Assembly: GCA_022925895.1 (NCBI GenBank)
Contig: JAKSYS010000009.1
Span: 186,001-250,000 of the forward strand
Reading direction: 5' to 3'
Length of the DNA stretch: 64,000 nucleotides
From: Fragilaria crotonensis
Lineage: Eukaryota; Bacillariophyta; Fragilariophyceae; Fragilariales; Fragilariaceae
Shown here: positions 1 through 10,827 of the stretch, in pieces
Numbering within the stretch: position 1 is the stretch's first letter
Layout of the letters: each line of letters opens with the position of its first letter
Translations under genes and position numbers: made by a program
Notes under the pieces: generated by a model
What the model saw: only the letters and a program-made list of their open reading frames with translations
Told to the model about the DNA's origin: nothing
Database searches by the model: none

Positions 1-204
1 GGAATTCTCTTTAGTATGAATAAATTCGATATGAATACGTAAATACCAGAAAGGCATAGGTGTTAAACCACAAGACACGGCCAGCGCATAAGAGGAGACA
101 TCTGTCGAAAGACATAAATGCTCCCCCCCTACTCTCTATGCATAGCGACATCACCATCTCCGGCATCGTTACTATTTGCTCTATTCACCTGCGACTATAC
201 AGCC

Positions 205-1954
205 ATGGCACGGAGCAGCAGTCAACAACGAACACACACCATGAGCAAGGGCTTGCATTTGTTTTCCTTGTGCTGCTTGTTATTGATGGGAATAGCGGCC
301 GTGGTGGTGCAGGATTATAAATTGCTTGTCGCGTTCTCATTATCTGCACATGAACATCGTATGTTGCGAGTGGACGACGAGCCGCCGCAACCCATTGCCA
401 CAGTGAGCATCAATACTACTACTATCGCTATCAAAAATGGAGATTTGATACCAATATTTTCACAACTAGACATCCAAGAGGCATTGCCGTATTTTCATTC
501 ATGGTACATGCGACTATTGGTCTTTGACGGTCAAACCTGGAAAACCTACGCTATTGGCCACAAGTCAACCAAACTGCTACCAGAATTCAAATCTACTGGA
601 CGACTGTATCAACTGATTCCTATGCTGGTCCATTCCTTCGTCCATAATTTTCCGAAACGATTTCAACCTGGTCAGCCAGTCTTTCAAGTCCTCTTTAGTG
701 AAGCCGATCTCATATCATCAGATTGTGTCTTTACCAATAAAGCTTGTCCTTCTGACAAGTTTCCTCCCATTCTCGGATTTGGTTCCGTCTTCAAGGATGA
801 AACGTTGCTGCCGACATTGAAAATGTTTCCAGCACCAGCTCGATGGTTTGCATGTTTGTACAATTACAAAACTAGAAATCAACGATGCAAATTGAATCAA
901 CAAGTCAATTATGCCAAGCTCTATCAGGAGTTGACACCACAAGTTGTATGGGTAAGTTTTTCCAAACCTTGGTCATACACGCACAATTCATAATTGCCAT
1001 TTCTGATGATTCTCTTCCATTGTTTTACACGACAGAGAGGAGCGGATTGGCCATTCTTACCGCACGTGAAAGAATTGCTAAGTGAAGGATTTTAGAGTTA
1101 CGATGGAAGACCGAGATCCATTGGAGCAAGGAGAAGAATTGTACCAGCATGCTCGAACATTTGCGAAAGTATACTGATGATTTACCTCCCAGGTGGAAAA
1201 CAGTCCTGTGGACCGTGGAAGAAGATGAGAAGCAAAAGACAGCCGCACCAGGGACTCCGTGGATTGATTCGCGATTCTACGGTGGTTTGAACAATCAGTT
1301 CCGTGATGACCTGATAAAGAATGGCCTGCAAGTCAATGGCGAGCGTATGGAGGAATTCGAAATGAGTGGATACAGGTATCAGATTGATATTGGAGGGTAA
1401 GATATTTGGTCTGGCCCTTCATGCTTGTGGGTGTATTCAGAACAATCCGATTCTTACACACATTTTCCTCCTGTATTCCCAGTGGCGGTGGTACAACTTG
1501 GGACGGAACTCTGTTCAAACTGCTCTACCCTGGATTACTTCTCCATCATGAAACACCAACCAAGGACTTCTTCTACGACGAAATGCTGCCCTGGAAACAC
1601 TATATTCCCGTGCAAACTGATTTAAGCGATCTCAAACAAAAGTTTGATTGGGCGGAGGCCAATCCAGAAGGTGCCATGCTAATTGCAGCAGAGGGCACAC
1701 GCTTCGCCGAGTATTTGACAAGTCCCAAGTACATGAACAAGGTATATCGAGAACTCTTCACGACCTATCTGGGAAAGGTTGTGAACGCCTATCAACCTAC
1801 CCAAGGAATGACTTGGACCCAATCATTACAACAATATGTCGACTCTGGACATGAAGTCATTCAATTATCTACTTGCGATGACACGCATTGTGAGACAGAG
1901 GGTGCAGACGGCGTGATCAAGAAATTCCTTTATCGTCAAACTAAGAACTATTAG
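205..1954 (+). CDS. GT90 (CAP10-like) glycosyltransferase, copy A, with a frame break
   Basis: Probable type II membrane glycosyltransferase of the GT90/CAP10 family, which transfers sugars such as xylose or glucose in the secretory pathway; donor and acceptor are unknown. The ATG at 205 gives a short basic N-terminus followed by a hydrophobic anchor (LFSLCCLLLMGIAAVVV); ATGs at 118 and 241 are alternatives. Exons are read as 205-951, 1036-1396 and 1483-1954, with introns 952-1035 (GTAAGT donor) and 1397-1482. Family landmarks are LLVFDG, VVW followed by RGADWPFL, then GGGGTTWDGT, HHETPTKDFF and PWKHYIPVQTDLSDL. Within exon 2 the WRGADWPFL frame meets a stop near 1093, while the homologous DLPPRWK stretch (from about 1150) lies in another frame, so there is one frame break. 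Neither intron position is used in copies B and C. It is convergent with copy B, 228 bp away. Confidence 0.72.
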
Positions 1955-2182
1955 TGCGAATACGTTGTACCACCAATTGGAGAGTGCTAACAGCGTCCGT
2001 CACTGGCTGTGACGACAATACTGCATGCGTTGTCACAAGGCCACATCCTTCCAACCCTAGAATCTGTCTTGTATCAAGTTCCTTGCAGGAATATATGCGC
2101 TTCCAGCCACTACATTGCACAACCTAGGAGGATGACAGTTTCAAGGTTGTTGTAGAATAATGAGTCGTTTAGAGACACCACA

Positions 2183-4651
2183 TTATACTACGTATGAGGA
2201 TGACTTATCTACGAACGAAAGTTGTTGTGCGGCTCGCTTTGGGGGGTCAGTAGGTGGCGGTTTTGTCGCCGCAATGTACATTGACGACCTGTCAGGAACC
2301 GGGGGCGCGGTGGGTACGGTAATCGGGTTAGGTGTCGGTGGTGGAGAGGCCATGCCTGCAATGTACGCAAACGCCTTGTTTGCAATCTGTGCATCTCCGG
2401 TATGTGTAGCCTCAACTGCTCGATTTGAACCGCCATTGAGTTTACGCTCGTCAGCTTCTTCAACAGGTTTTACCTCGGTAATGTAGCGATTTGGAGAGAC
2501 ATCTAAATTAGCAGGTGGTTGCTGTTGAGCAAGAGGTGTTCCAGGAATTGCCAACTGTTGCTGTGGTGGCTGCTGTTGCTGCTGCGGTGACCACTGCTGT
2601 TGCTGCGGGGTGATTTGATTTGCTTGCCCCTGTGGCTGCCCTTGCTGCTGCGGTGGCGATTGTTGCCACTGCTGCCATTGCTGAGCTGACCCAAGCACCT
2701 GCTGAGGCTGCTGCTGCGGTGACGCTTGTTGTTGCTGCTGTTGTTGCTGCTGCGGTGACGCTTGTTGTCGCTGCTGTTGTTGCTGCTGCGGTGACGCTTG
2801 TTGTTGCTGCTGTTGTTGCTGCAGCGGTGACGCTTGTTGTTGCTGCTGTTGTTGCTGCTGCGGTGACGCTTGTTGTTGTTGCTGCTGCGGTGATACTTGT
2901 TGTTGTTGTTGCTGCGGTGACGCTTGTTGTTGTTGTTGCTGCTGCTGCGCGATGGGTTGCCACTGCTGAGCTTGTCCGAGCATTTGCTGAGGCTGTTGCT
3001 GCTGCGGGGGTGCTTGCTGCCACTGTTGTTGTTGCACCGGTGGTGGTGGGTATTGCTGATCCCTTGTCGAGACAGGTTTGTCCCCGTTGATGAAAAGAAC
3101 CTGTTCTTTTACTCCCTTACGACACTGTACAGCGCATACCTTATCCCTGCACACCGCAATGTTATACAGATCGAAACCTCGTTCCTTGTATCTGGCTTCC
3201 ATTTCCGTCCATGTGCTACCATCCGTTGGTGGCTGGTAGGAGTACACCAGCTTTCCCAGATATTGAACGAACAATTCCTGGTAAACTTCTTCCATATAAT
3301 CGGCTGACATCATGTACTGCGCGAGCCGAGTACCCTCGGCACTGATTTGCTTCATCTGTTCCTGATGGCTTTGTGCACCGGAAAACGAGGACCACAAATC
3401 AGAGAGATCCCACTTGATGGGAACGTAATGTTTCCATGGGATCATCATGTCGTAGTACCAATCTTTAGTTTCAGCTGCATTTTGAGAGAGTAACATCATG
3501 ATTGGTTAGTTCAAAATGAAAAAAAGCCACGAAATTGAAATCAGTAGTCAGCACACACACTCGGTTCTCAACTTACTCTCGTGATGAAACAAGACACCAG
3601 GCATGAGAAGTTTGGTCAAAGTCCCCTCCCAGGTCGTTCCTCCACCACCTCCGTAGTCGATTTGGTATTTGTAGTTACTCATCACATCTGCATCCATACG
3701 CTCTCCAGTAATTTCGACACCACGTTTCGACAACATGGCATGGATCTCACTATTCATACCCCCCACAAACTTGGTATCAATCCATGGGACGGCATCACCT
3801 GCCGCACGGGCTGACAATATGGCTCCGCGCCATCGAGGTGAAAACTTATCCATGAGATTCGTTGATAAATCTTGGAGAATGGCATTGCGATCACCACTCC
3901 TCCATTCAGGAGTATCCATGCGTTGCAATACATCATAGGGTCCCTCAAAGCGGAACTGATTGTGGTAGTGCAAGAACGGCCAATCGGCTCCACGCCAAAC
4001 GACAGTATCAATGAGAGACTCCCAAGGAATATCGGTCCTTGGTTTCTGTGGCCAGTCACACGTCTCAACTCCATTGACTTTGTAGTGGAACAAACAATGA
4101 GTAAAGACTGGATGAGGGAAGCTCCTGAGGGTTGGGAAAATGGAGTCGTCCTTGAGGGTTGAACCGAACAAAATCATGGGAGCAAAGTCTGAAGTGGGGC
4201 ACTTGATGTTGACGCAATCACTATGAGGGGAGTCGGCATCAGAGAACAAGAGCTCAAACGGAGGCATGCCAGGCTTGAACCGATCAGGGAAGTTTGTTTT
4301 CAAGGATTGAACCAACAGTGGGAAAGTATCGATATACCGGTATGTATAGCGCATCGTTTCGAAGTATTGTGTTCCTCTGTGAGCAAGTCCGAACGCTTGG
4401 AACTTTGTTCCGTCGAAGACCAACAGCCGAGGGACAAACTTTTGGAAGTACGGAGATGTCTTCATGATATCATCCTGATTATAGTATTTCACTGTGTCGG
4501 CTGTAGTCAATCGCAAATTTCTCCGACCAAGCGAATTTGGATATTGACTCAACGAAGAGTAGTTACTTCCGATGAAGTAGATTACCGACATGGCAACCAT
4601 CGCCACTGTGGCGATCCGATTGTAATGGAGGCAGCTCGAACTTCTCGACAT
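2183..4651 (-). CDS. GT90 (CAP10-like) glycosyltransferase, copy B, with polyglutamine C-terminal tail
   Basis: Second GT90 paralogue. Exons are 4651-3577 and 3474-2183; intron 3475-3576 has a GTAAGT donor and TGCAG acceptor and splits the codon after HHE, the same place as in copy C. The product is about 788 residues. The ATG at 4651 places a hydrophobic anchor (IATVAMVAMSVIYFIG) near the N-terminus; an upstream ATG at 4786 would add 45 residues. The catalytic region carries LLVFDG, VVWRGADWPFLHYHNQFRFEG, PWIDTKFVGG, GGGGGTTWEGT and PWKHYVPIKWDLSDL. After the GT90 fold ends (near LGKLVYSYQ) comes an extension of roughly 300 residues dominated by glutamine runs separated by ASP units (about 2500-3090), then a Pro/Thr-rich end. 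Copies A and C lack this tail. The reading frame is open across both exons. Confidence 0.86.
2500..3090. repeat. CAG/CTG-type repeat tract encoding polyglutamine
   Basis: A tract of TGTTGCTGC-type trinucleotides on the plus strand, interrupted by GGTGACGCT units. Read on the minus strand inside GT90 copy B it encodes blocks of 5-10 glutamines separated by ASP. Units of about 45 bp (glutamine block plus GGTGACGCTTGT) recur almost unchanged at about 2740-2900, pointing to recent slippage or unequal exchange. Alanine/valine-rich or leucine-rich plus-strand ORFs over this stretch are by-products of the repeat. Confidence 0.9.
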
Positions 4652-4786
4652 GGTGCGCTTTTCTCTTCGCAACCCTCGTCGCATTCTTGGGTTATTAAAG
4701 TCTTCGGATATAATGTGATAAAAGAGAGTGACTCTATAATAAGGCGTAGATGATGATGAGGGATGAGGGCATGAGCGATGTACCAA

Positions 4787-5344
4787 CCCCTCTAGTAGAA
4801 AAAGCAGTAACTTCTCATTACATAGAAACCCTCCAGAACCTCAAACACCTCATTAGGACATTCAAAATGCCTGTGCCGATGCCAATGACCCATTCACTGA
4901 TCGTCAGATTTTGCTTGCAATGAACCCTAATTTCCTAAGATTACAGTAGTAGCATACACTTTGGGAACCACGTGGACAATACTGTAGTACGATAGCAATC
5001 CGAGCTCCGTTCAGTCAATATTGCAATGAGATCCTCGTAATGAAGTATCAATACTCCAGTACTTTAAAAAAGAGCAACATTTCTGGGGCGGCGAGGAAAC
5101 GGCATGGCATGTGCCTGATAAGGTCATGGAGCAAATGCCCTCGATAAAATACACTGATCCAAGAGTCACTTTTTGACTAGTCGTCGAAAAACGTATGCCT
5201 GTGTGCAAATACTTGATCATGAAACGCGGTACAAGTACCGTATAGTTTGTGACAGCCTTTTACAATATCATAGTTCGACTAAGTACCAGTACTCAGAGTA
5301 GCATTTTATCACTTCCTTTCATTTGAAGGAAGAGAGCATTTGTC
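4787..5344. promoter_or_regulatory. Intergenic region between divergent GT90 copies B and C
   Basis: This 558-bp gap holds the 5' sides of both flanking genes, so it should contain two promoters. Copies of the GTAC-centred motif (for example agtaccagtactcagag near 5283) and AT-rich stretches are visible. No TATA box or other defined element can be assigned with confidence. Confidence 0.4.
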
Positions 5345-7048
5345 GTGATGGTCCTTCAGCTCCGAGCGTGGGGAAGTGATCCTCCTCAGCCTCTGTCACG
5401 ACGAGAATACATCAACAAGCGTCCGTCGAGAGTGAAAATACAAGTCTCATTATTGGCCACATGCTTCCTTTCCCTCTTATACATGCAGCCGCAATCTCCT
5501 ATGCTCTTCCGCAGAAGCCTCCAGGTTCGGGTTGCTGACATCGTTACGAAGTATAACCAGAGCAATATTATGGAGACTGCCAAGCACTTTCCAATGTTCA
5601 CTCCTCGATTGTTGGTCTTTGATGGAGACATATTCCAAGCGTTTGGAATTGCACACAACGAAAGTGATTACTACGACAGAATGACATACACCTTTCGATA
5701 TTCTAATACGGTGCCACTCTTGGTACGAGCTCTCAAGGAACAATTTCCAGGTCGGTTCCAACCTGGGCAGCCAGTATTTCAAATGCTCTTCAGTGATGCA
5801 GATTCTTCCAATAGCCATTGCGTCAATGCGGCATGCCCTGTCGATCAATTCTCTCCCATCTTATTATTTGGCAGCGCTCCGAAAGACGCGTCTGTGTTTC
5901 CAACATTAAAATCATGTCCGCACACTCTTTTCGTGGAATGTTTGTACGAGTACAAGGTCCATGGCCGACAACAGTGTGAGTGGCCTCAGCATGTCAATAA
6001 AGACATTCCCTGGGACGATCTCATCGATGCACTGGTTTGGCGCGGCAGTGACTATCCATTCTTGGATTACTACAATCAGTTTCGCTTTGAAGGGCCCAAT
6101 GAAATCAATCACTTGCTTGACACTCGGTGGACGAATTCGACCCGTCAAGAAATCTTGTATGAACTCTTGTCCAGCATGAACACTGCATTTACACCTCGCT
6201 GGAGAGCAGTCCTCCAATCTGTCCTTGCCGAAGCCAGTGAGTCCACACCGTGGATTGATGCGAGATTCACAACAGGTAATTTGAACCGCGATGTGCACGA
6301 AAAACTCGCAGACCGCAAGGACATTCGCGTGACGGGAGGGAGGATGGATGCCTTGGAAATGTCCAAGTACAAGTATCAAATCGACCTTGGTGGAGGCGGT
6401 GGAACTACCTGGGAAGGGACACTCACCAAACTCAGCATGCCGGGTGTCCTGTTCCACCACGAAAGTACGTTGTCTGTGTAGCCGGGCGCGTGCGCTATCG
6501 TTGTTTGAATCCTTTTTCCATTTTCACATCTCACCCACTCTGTTCTTTCAGCGCCAACCAAGGATTGGTTCTACGATATGATGGTTCCATGGAAGCATTA
6601 TGTTCCTGTTCAGACCGATCTTGGAGATCTTCAGTCCAAGTGGATTATTGCGAAATCGAATCCGGGGCAGATGAAACGAATATCGGAAGAAGCGTCGAAA
6701 CTAGCAGACCACATTCTCTCCAAGGAACACATGGACCATGTGTATCAAGAATTGTTTGTCGACTACCTAGGCAAATTGGTCCGATCATATACGCCAAGCG
6801 CTTCTTGGGAGCGTGTCAAGTCCACGTACGAAGAACATGGATATCGACTCATGTCGATCGGCGTATGCAACGACAATTTGGGTTGCACTATGCATTGCCG
6901 GAAAGGACGAGACAAGTACATGCCCATGATGATACAACAGTTCCTTGACAAGATACCGAGTGATCAGAGCACATTAGCTGGGATCCAAGCTCATGCACCT
7001 CCTACCACCGAAGCAGCCACTGTACCAAAAAACATGATGCGAAAATGA
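5345..7048 (+). CDS. GT90 (CAP10-like) glycosyltransferase, copy C
   Basis: Third GT90 paralogue and the cleanest of the set. Exons are 5345-6464 and 6552-7048; intron 6465-6551 (GTACGT donor, TTCAG acceptor) splits the codon after HHE exactly as in copy B. The product is 538 residues. Residues 34-46 or so form the hydrophobic anchor (VSLLATCFLSLLY), giving a Golgi/ER type II layout. Landmarks are LLVFDGDIFQAFG near residue 87, VWRGSDYPFLDYYNQFRFEG, PWIDARF, YQIDLGGGGGTTWEGT near residues 344-358, HHET at the exon junction, then PTKDWFYDMMVPWKHYVPVQTDLGDL and an LGKLV end. The C-terminus is a short Thr/Pro-rich tail without polyglutamine. Function is inferred from the family only. Confidence 0.88.
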
Positions 7049-7250
7049 GAGCATTCTATTGCACCAAGCAACTAGGTACATGCTTCTACACTCAATAACA
7101 AGCTAATCTCTATTGTCTACCCATGTACACCAATATGTTTGAGAACTTTATCATGTATTGGTGTAATGCATAGGTTGTAATCATTCGTCATTGAATACGG
7201 TCTTGCACCATCGGCCCACTATGAATGATTCTGACAACATCATTGAACTA

Positions 7251-7292
7251 TGGCTGGGTGCAGATAAATAGTATTTTGGGTAGCCACCGTAG
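7251..7292 (+). repeat. Left terminal inverted repeat of the TA transposon
   Basis: This 42-bp repeat starts TGGCTGGGTGCA and ends GGTAGCCACCGTAG, preceded by TA. The outer 12 and inner 14 bases match the reverse complement of the right repeat exactly; such bipartite TIRs often contain two transposase-binding blocks. Confidence 0.88.
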
Positions 7293-7457
7293 CGCTCGTA
7301 CAAAATAAATTTAGTTCCCAACTAACTGAAGCGTACTCATGGAGTATAGTTCTAAACAAACATGAAGCATTTTAATATATATATCTTTCGATGAGTGAAA
7401 TTTACATTTTACATTCGCATGTCATAAATCATTACAGATCAACACAGCTGTTGCTCA

Positions 7458-10400
7458 TCATGCCTCCATGATATACTTGAAGTCAAAGTCAAAGGCACAA
7501 CGGTGAGTCTTAAACTGACCGATCAGCTTTGTCAGTGCCACTGGACCATGAGTCTTGCAATCGTGTTGAGTTTCATCATCAACTTGGCACGCATCGATTG
7601 CATGATATGCCATTAAATATTGTCGTGCTCGTCTCGCAAATCTTCTGATTCTCACTTTTGTTATCACCTCTTCCGACAGGCAATACCGAATGCTAGCTTT
7701 GAAATTGTCTTTACCTTTCTTTGCTTGAAGGCTTAAGTTCCTGTATGCACCTTTGGAGCAGGCCCAGACATACTCCACGCCTTCGCCTGCAAGTTCGGCA
7801 TGACATTTTGGTGTCAAGAGAACTTTGACACCGAGAGTCTTTGCGATATGCTGCAACATTCCCTCCTCATTCATGAAATCGTGACACATGCCCATGATCT
7901 GTCGTAAGCTGGTGCTGTCATCAACCGTCCCCAAGTCATCTTTTCTCCCGGTAAGTGAGTACTGCTTTACATTGGCACCGTCAATCAATCCTCGTTCCCA
8001 GAGAACTTGCAATAAGCCTTTTGCTTTTCCCTCCCATCCTTCTTTTATTTTTTCAACTGTCTTTGTTACCGCAATGTTGTTGTTTTGACATAACTCAACT
8101 AACTCTCTTTTATTCTTTCCCTTCGTAGTGATATTCTTTCCTCTAAGTTCGATCTCCAACTCCGATCGATTACGTTCGATAGAATTCAGCACAGCCTTGA
8201 ACGTCGGGATTCCGTGTCGGAAACAGAGGTCTTTGAGCTGTCTCATACTTTTTCCCAAAGCATTAGAGACACCAGCAGTTACGTTCGGTTGCTCAATCAT
8301 TTCCGGTATCTTCAGCTGCACATCTGTCATAATTCCAAGTTGTTTGTCGTGTCGGCTTTCTTCTTTTTGGGTGCTTGACATCCAGAAGGGACCAGAGTCG
8401 GACTGGCTGTATACAAGAGACTGGATATCTCCGGGCTGTAAACTTCGAGGAAAAGCTCCCAGGTAACCCTCCTCCTGTGCAATGATAGTGTCACGCATTG
8501 AACCTGCCTTGCCTCCAAAGGACCGATTCATCCTGTACTGATTTAGACCATCCGGTCTTTGTTTCGCATGACCGGCACTATGGTCGAACAAAAAGACGAA
8601 ATCGTATGATGGGTGCATGACTTGGAGCACGTCGACGGCATCCTCGAACTGGAGGACCATGTTGTTGTAGGCCCAGTAGCCTTCACGATTCTCGCCGTAC
8701 TCAAAAAGGACGAGAAATGGAGACTTGTCTGATGTGAGTGGTCGCTTGTCAGGACTACCAAGGATCTCAGTCGCTGCCTCAGGATCAGCATATGTTTGCC
8801 CAATTCGTCGACGATTTACTTCTGCAAGTGTCTCTGGTGGCACCACTCTGATGAGGCCATACTCCCGGCATATGAATGCCGATATCATTGTACCACTTCC
8901 TTCATCCTTTGGAAGTAAAGGACGCTCACCATTAGGGCCGACCCACATCTTAGTAAGAAATAGAAATTGTTTAAATATAGCTTCATCTTGTCCGATAAAG
9001 ACTACCGTCTTAGAATCCGTAGGCTTGCGAACACTGAGGTTGCCTCCAAATGGGAGCAATCCAAGTCGCTCTTCGAATGCGTATGATGTGTCGATGTGAT
9101 ATTCTACCATGTCAACACCATCGACAACATAGTTGTAACCACAATTAGGAGCAATGCTTCCATTTGATTCTAACTCTTTGATTCCGTCAACGTCATTTGG
9201 AGCCAACGATGAGCTCGTACCTCGTCATCAAGGTACTTTCTAGTAAAAACTGGCCTGTACGCAATGGTTTCTGGCCTCTCGTGACCGTCCACGAAGTAAT
9301 GCTTCTCGCGCTTCTTGTACCTGAAGCCGCAAGCATGCATCCACCTTGCCATTGTTGTAATACTTAAAGTTGAGAGGCCGTAGGATTGTAAGAATTCGTC
9401 TTTAGTGGTAGGAGTTATTTCTTCTGTCGTCCTGCAATTTCTTGTACATCATCACCATTGTCGTCAAATAAAGCGCAGTCCCTCCTCACAATCAGCTTTG
9501 GAATCAACTGCGAGTGGACATACTCGAGCATCATCTCAACCCTGAGGTCCTTGATGTTTTCAACCCGTGCTTCTTGAATGCTTCCATCGCATCGGGATTG
9601 TCAATAAAGAAACGGGGACACACATTCTTTGCTTCTGGAGCTTTATAGAAATAGTATCTGTTACGAGCAAGCTTCCTGTGCCAGCGGGACAGGGTTGCAA
9701 AACTAGAATAAAACTCAACCCCAACATCATTCATTCTTCAATTGCATACTGTAGGCACCGTTTCCATGTCCACTGGGTGCTTATGTCACCAGTGACATTG
9801 AGTACAAATTGCTTCAATGCGATAGCCAAGTACATGCTCCTATACCTTAAGGAGAATACATCAGCTTCCGAGTAGTAGTGGCTTTTGAACTACCCGTACT
9901 TTTGTCGATGATGAGGTTCCAGTTTCTTGCTGCTCGATTTACCGACTCCAGTAGCTCAATCCTTTCCAGAACAATGTCCTTGACACGGCAATCAGTATCG
10001 TAGCGTAAAGTGGAGGTCGGTGATACTGGTGCAAAGAGCCGACGTGCATCGCCCGAGTCCCACCAATCATGATTCTCTATTGAGAATGCAAACGCCGCTC
10101 TGGGATGAAGTGTATTCGAGTCACTCAATTCGGGGTCAGACTCCACTTCCATCATGCCTTTCTGTCGCTTTGGTTCTGGCTCCTCGCACAAGTTTGTCAT
10201 ACACAACGGTTGTTCGCGACCACCGGCTAAAAGTCTAGTCAAGACACAGTCTTGTTCCCATGCTGTTGCATTTAGCTGCGAAGGGAAAGATGGAACCTCT
10301 CCGACATCTATCGTCACCCAAAAAAGTATCTCCTTGTCCGATTTTGGAAGGTATGTCGGAAAACTTGAGCTGTGATCCCCTGAATTTCGACGACATTTGG

Positions 10401-10628
10401 AACCGAGCTCGTCAGCGGAAGCACCTTGTCGATTGCTCTCATCATTTTACTCAATGTAAACTTGATATCCTCGCCAATTTCATATTTCATGTGCATATAC
10501 ATTCGAAGCTGTTCAGCTGGTAACCATCTCCTGTGGAGAGTGTGCTCGCTGAAAACCTTGCGCATGCAAGTCAAGATAAAAGTTGATGCATTATGTTTGC
10601 CGCGTGCACCGATGCTGCAACTGCTCAT
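7458..10628 (-). pseudogene. DDE transposase of the TA transposon, frame-broken
   Basis: The protein is spread over several frames. An N-terminal part (10628-9847) precedes a segment with RWHRKLARNRYYFYKAPEAK (about 9734-9531), then WMHACGFRYKKREKHYFVDGHERPE (9352-9170), then a long C-terminal segment (to 7458). The phrase YFVDGHERPE and the later FDHSAGHA and LTPKCHAEL match a DDE transposase family I know from fungal and other eukaryote genomes. Likely catalytic residues are D in FIGQDEAIFKQF, D in VFLFDHSAGHA and E in GEGVEYVWACSK. About 270 residues separate the second D from the E, including a SAP-like stretch (ELRGKNITTKGKNKRELVEL). At least three single-base frame breaks are inferred: between 9847 and 9734, near 9550 (A-run) and near 9170-9180 (TCAAAGAG). 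Introns cannot fully explain them. Confidence 0.78.
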
Positions 10629-10668
10629 GGTGTTCTTTACGAAGATATAGAGCTATCGGTGCACGCGG
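10600..10668. repeat. 14-bp perfect inverted repeat at the transposase 5' end
   Basis: CCGCGTGCACCGAT at 10600-10613 and its exact reverse complement at 10655-10668, separated by 41 bp, straddle the presumed start of the transposase ORF (10628). It could form a stem or serve as a regulatory or binding site; the function is not known. Confidence 0.6.
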
Positions 10669-10783
10669 GAGACGCAACGGAACGTGAGATATGTGTTGGT
10701 GAAGGTCATCAACAATGAAGTGTGGTGATCGACGAGATAAACAGAATGCTGTCGGCATGAATTAAAAAAATAGCATACTGTGT

Positions 10784-10825
10784 CTACGGTGGCTACCTTA
10801 AATTCACAAAACTTGCACCCAGCCA
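10784..10825 (-). repeat. Right terminal inverted repeat of the TA transposon
   Basis: Mirror of the left repeat, also 42 bp. It starts CTACGGTGGCTACC and ends TGCACCCAGCCA, followed by TA. The central 15 or so bases have diverged from the left copy, so the insertion is not brand new. Confidence 0.88.
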
Positions 10826-10827
10826 TA

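Larger units (their letters stand above)
7251..10825 (-). mobile_element. Tc1/mariner-like DNA transposon with 42-bp TIRs and TA target duplication
   Basis: A 3,575-bp element bounded by inverted repeats at 7251-7292 and 10784-10825. Each is 42 bp, with identical outer blocks (TGGCTGGGTGCA) and identical inner blocks (GGTAGCCACCGTAG) around a diverged middle. TA dinucleotides flank it at 7249-7250 and 10826-10827, the target duplication of the IS630/Tc1/mariner superfamily. The single recognisable gene on the minus strand is a DDE transposase. The element sits between GT90 copy C and gene-poor DNA. The TIR match and flanking TA are read directly; the superfamily placement rests on TA plus the transposase motifs. 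Confidence 0.85.

Noticed and set aside
2620-3090. Alanine/valine-rich plus-strand ORF and leucine-rich ORF over the CAG tract
   Set aside because: By-products of the trinucleotide repeat that encodes polyglutamine in GT90 copy B on the other strand.
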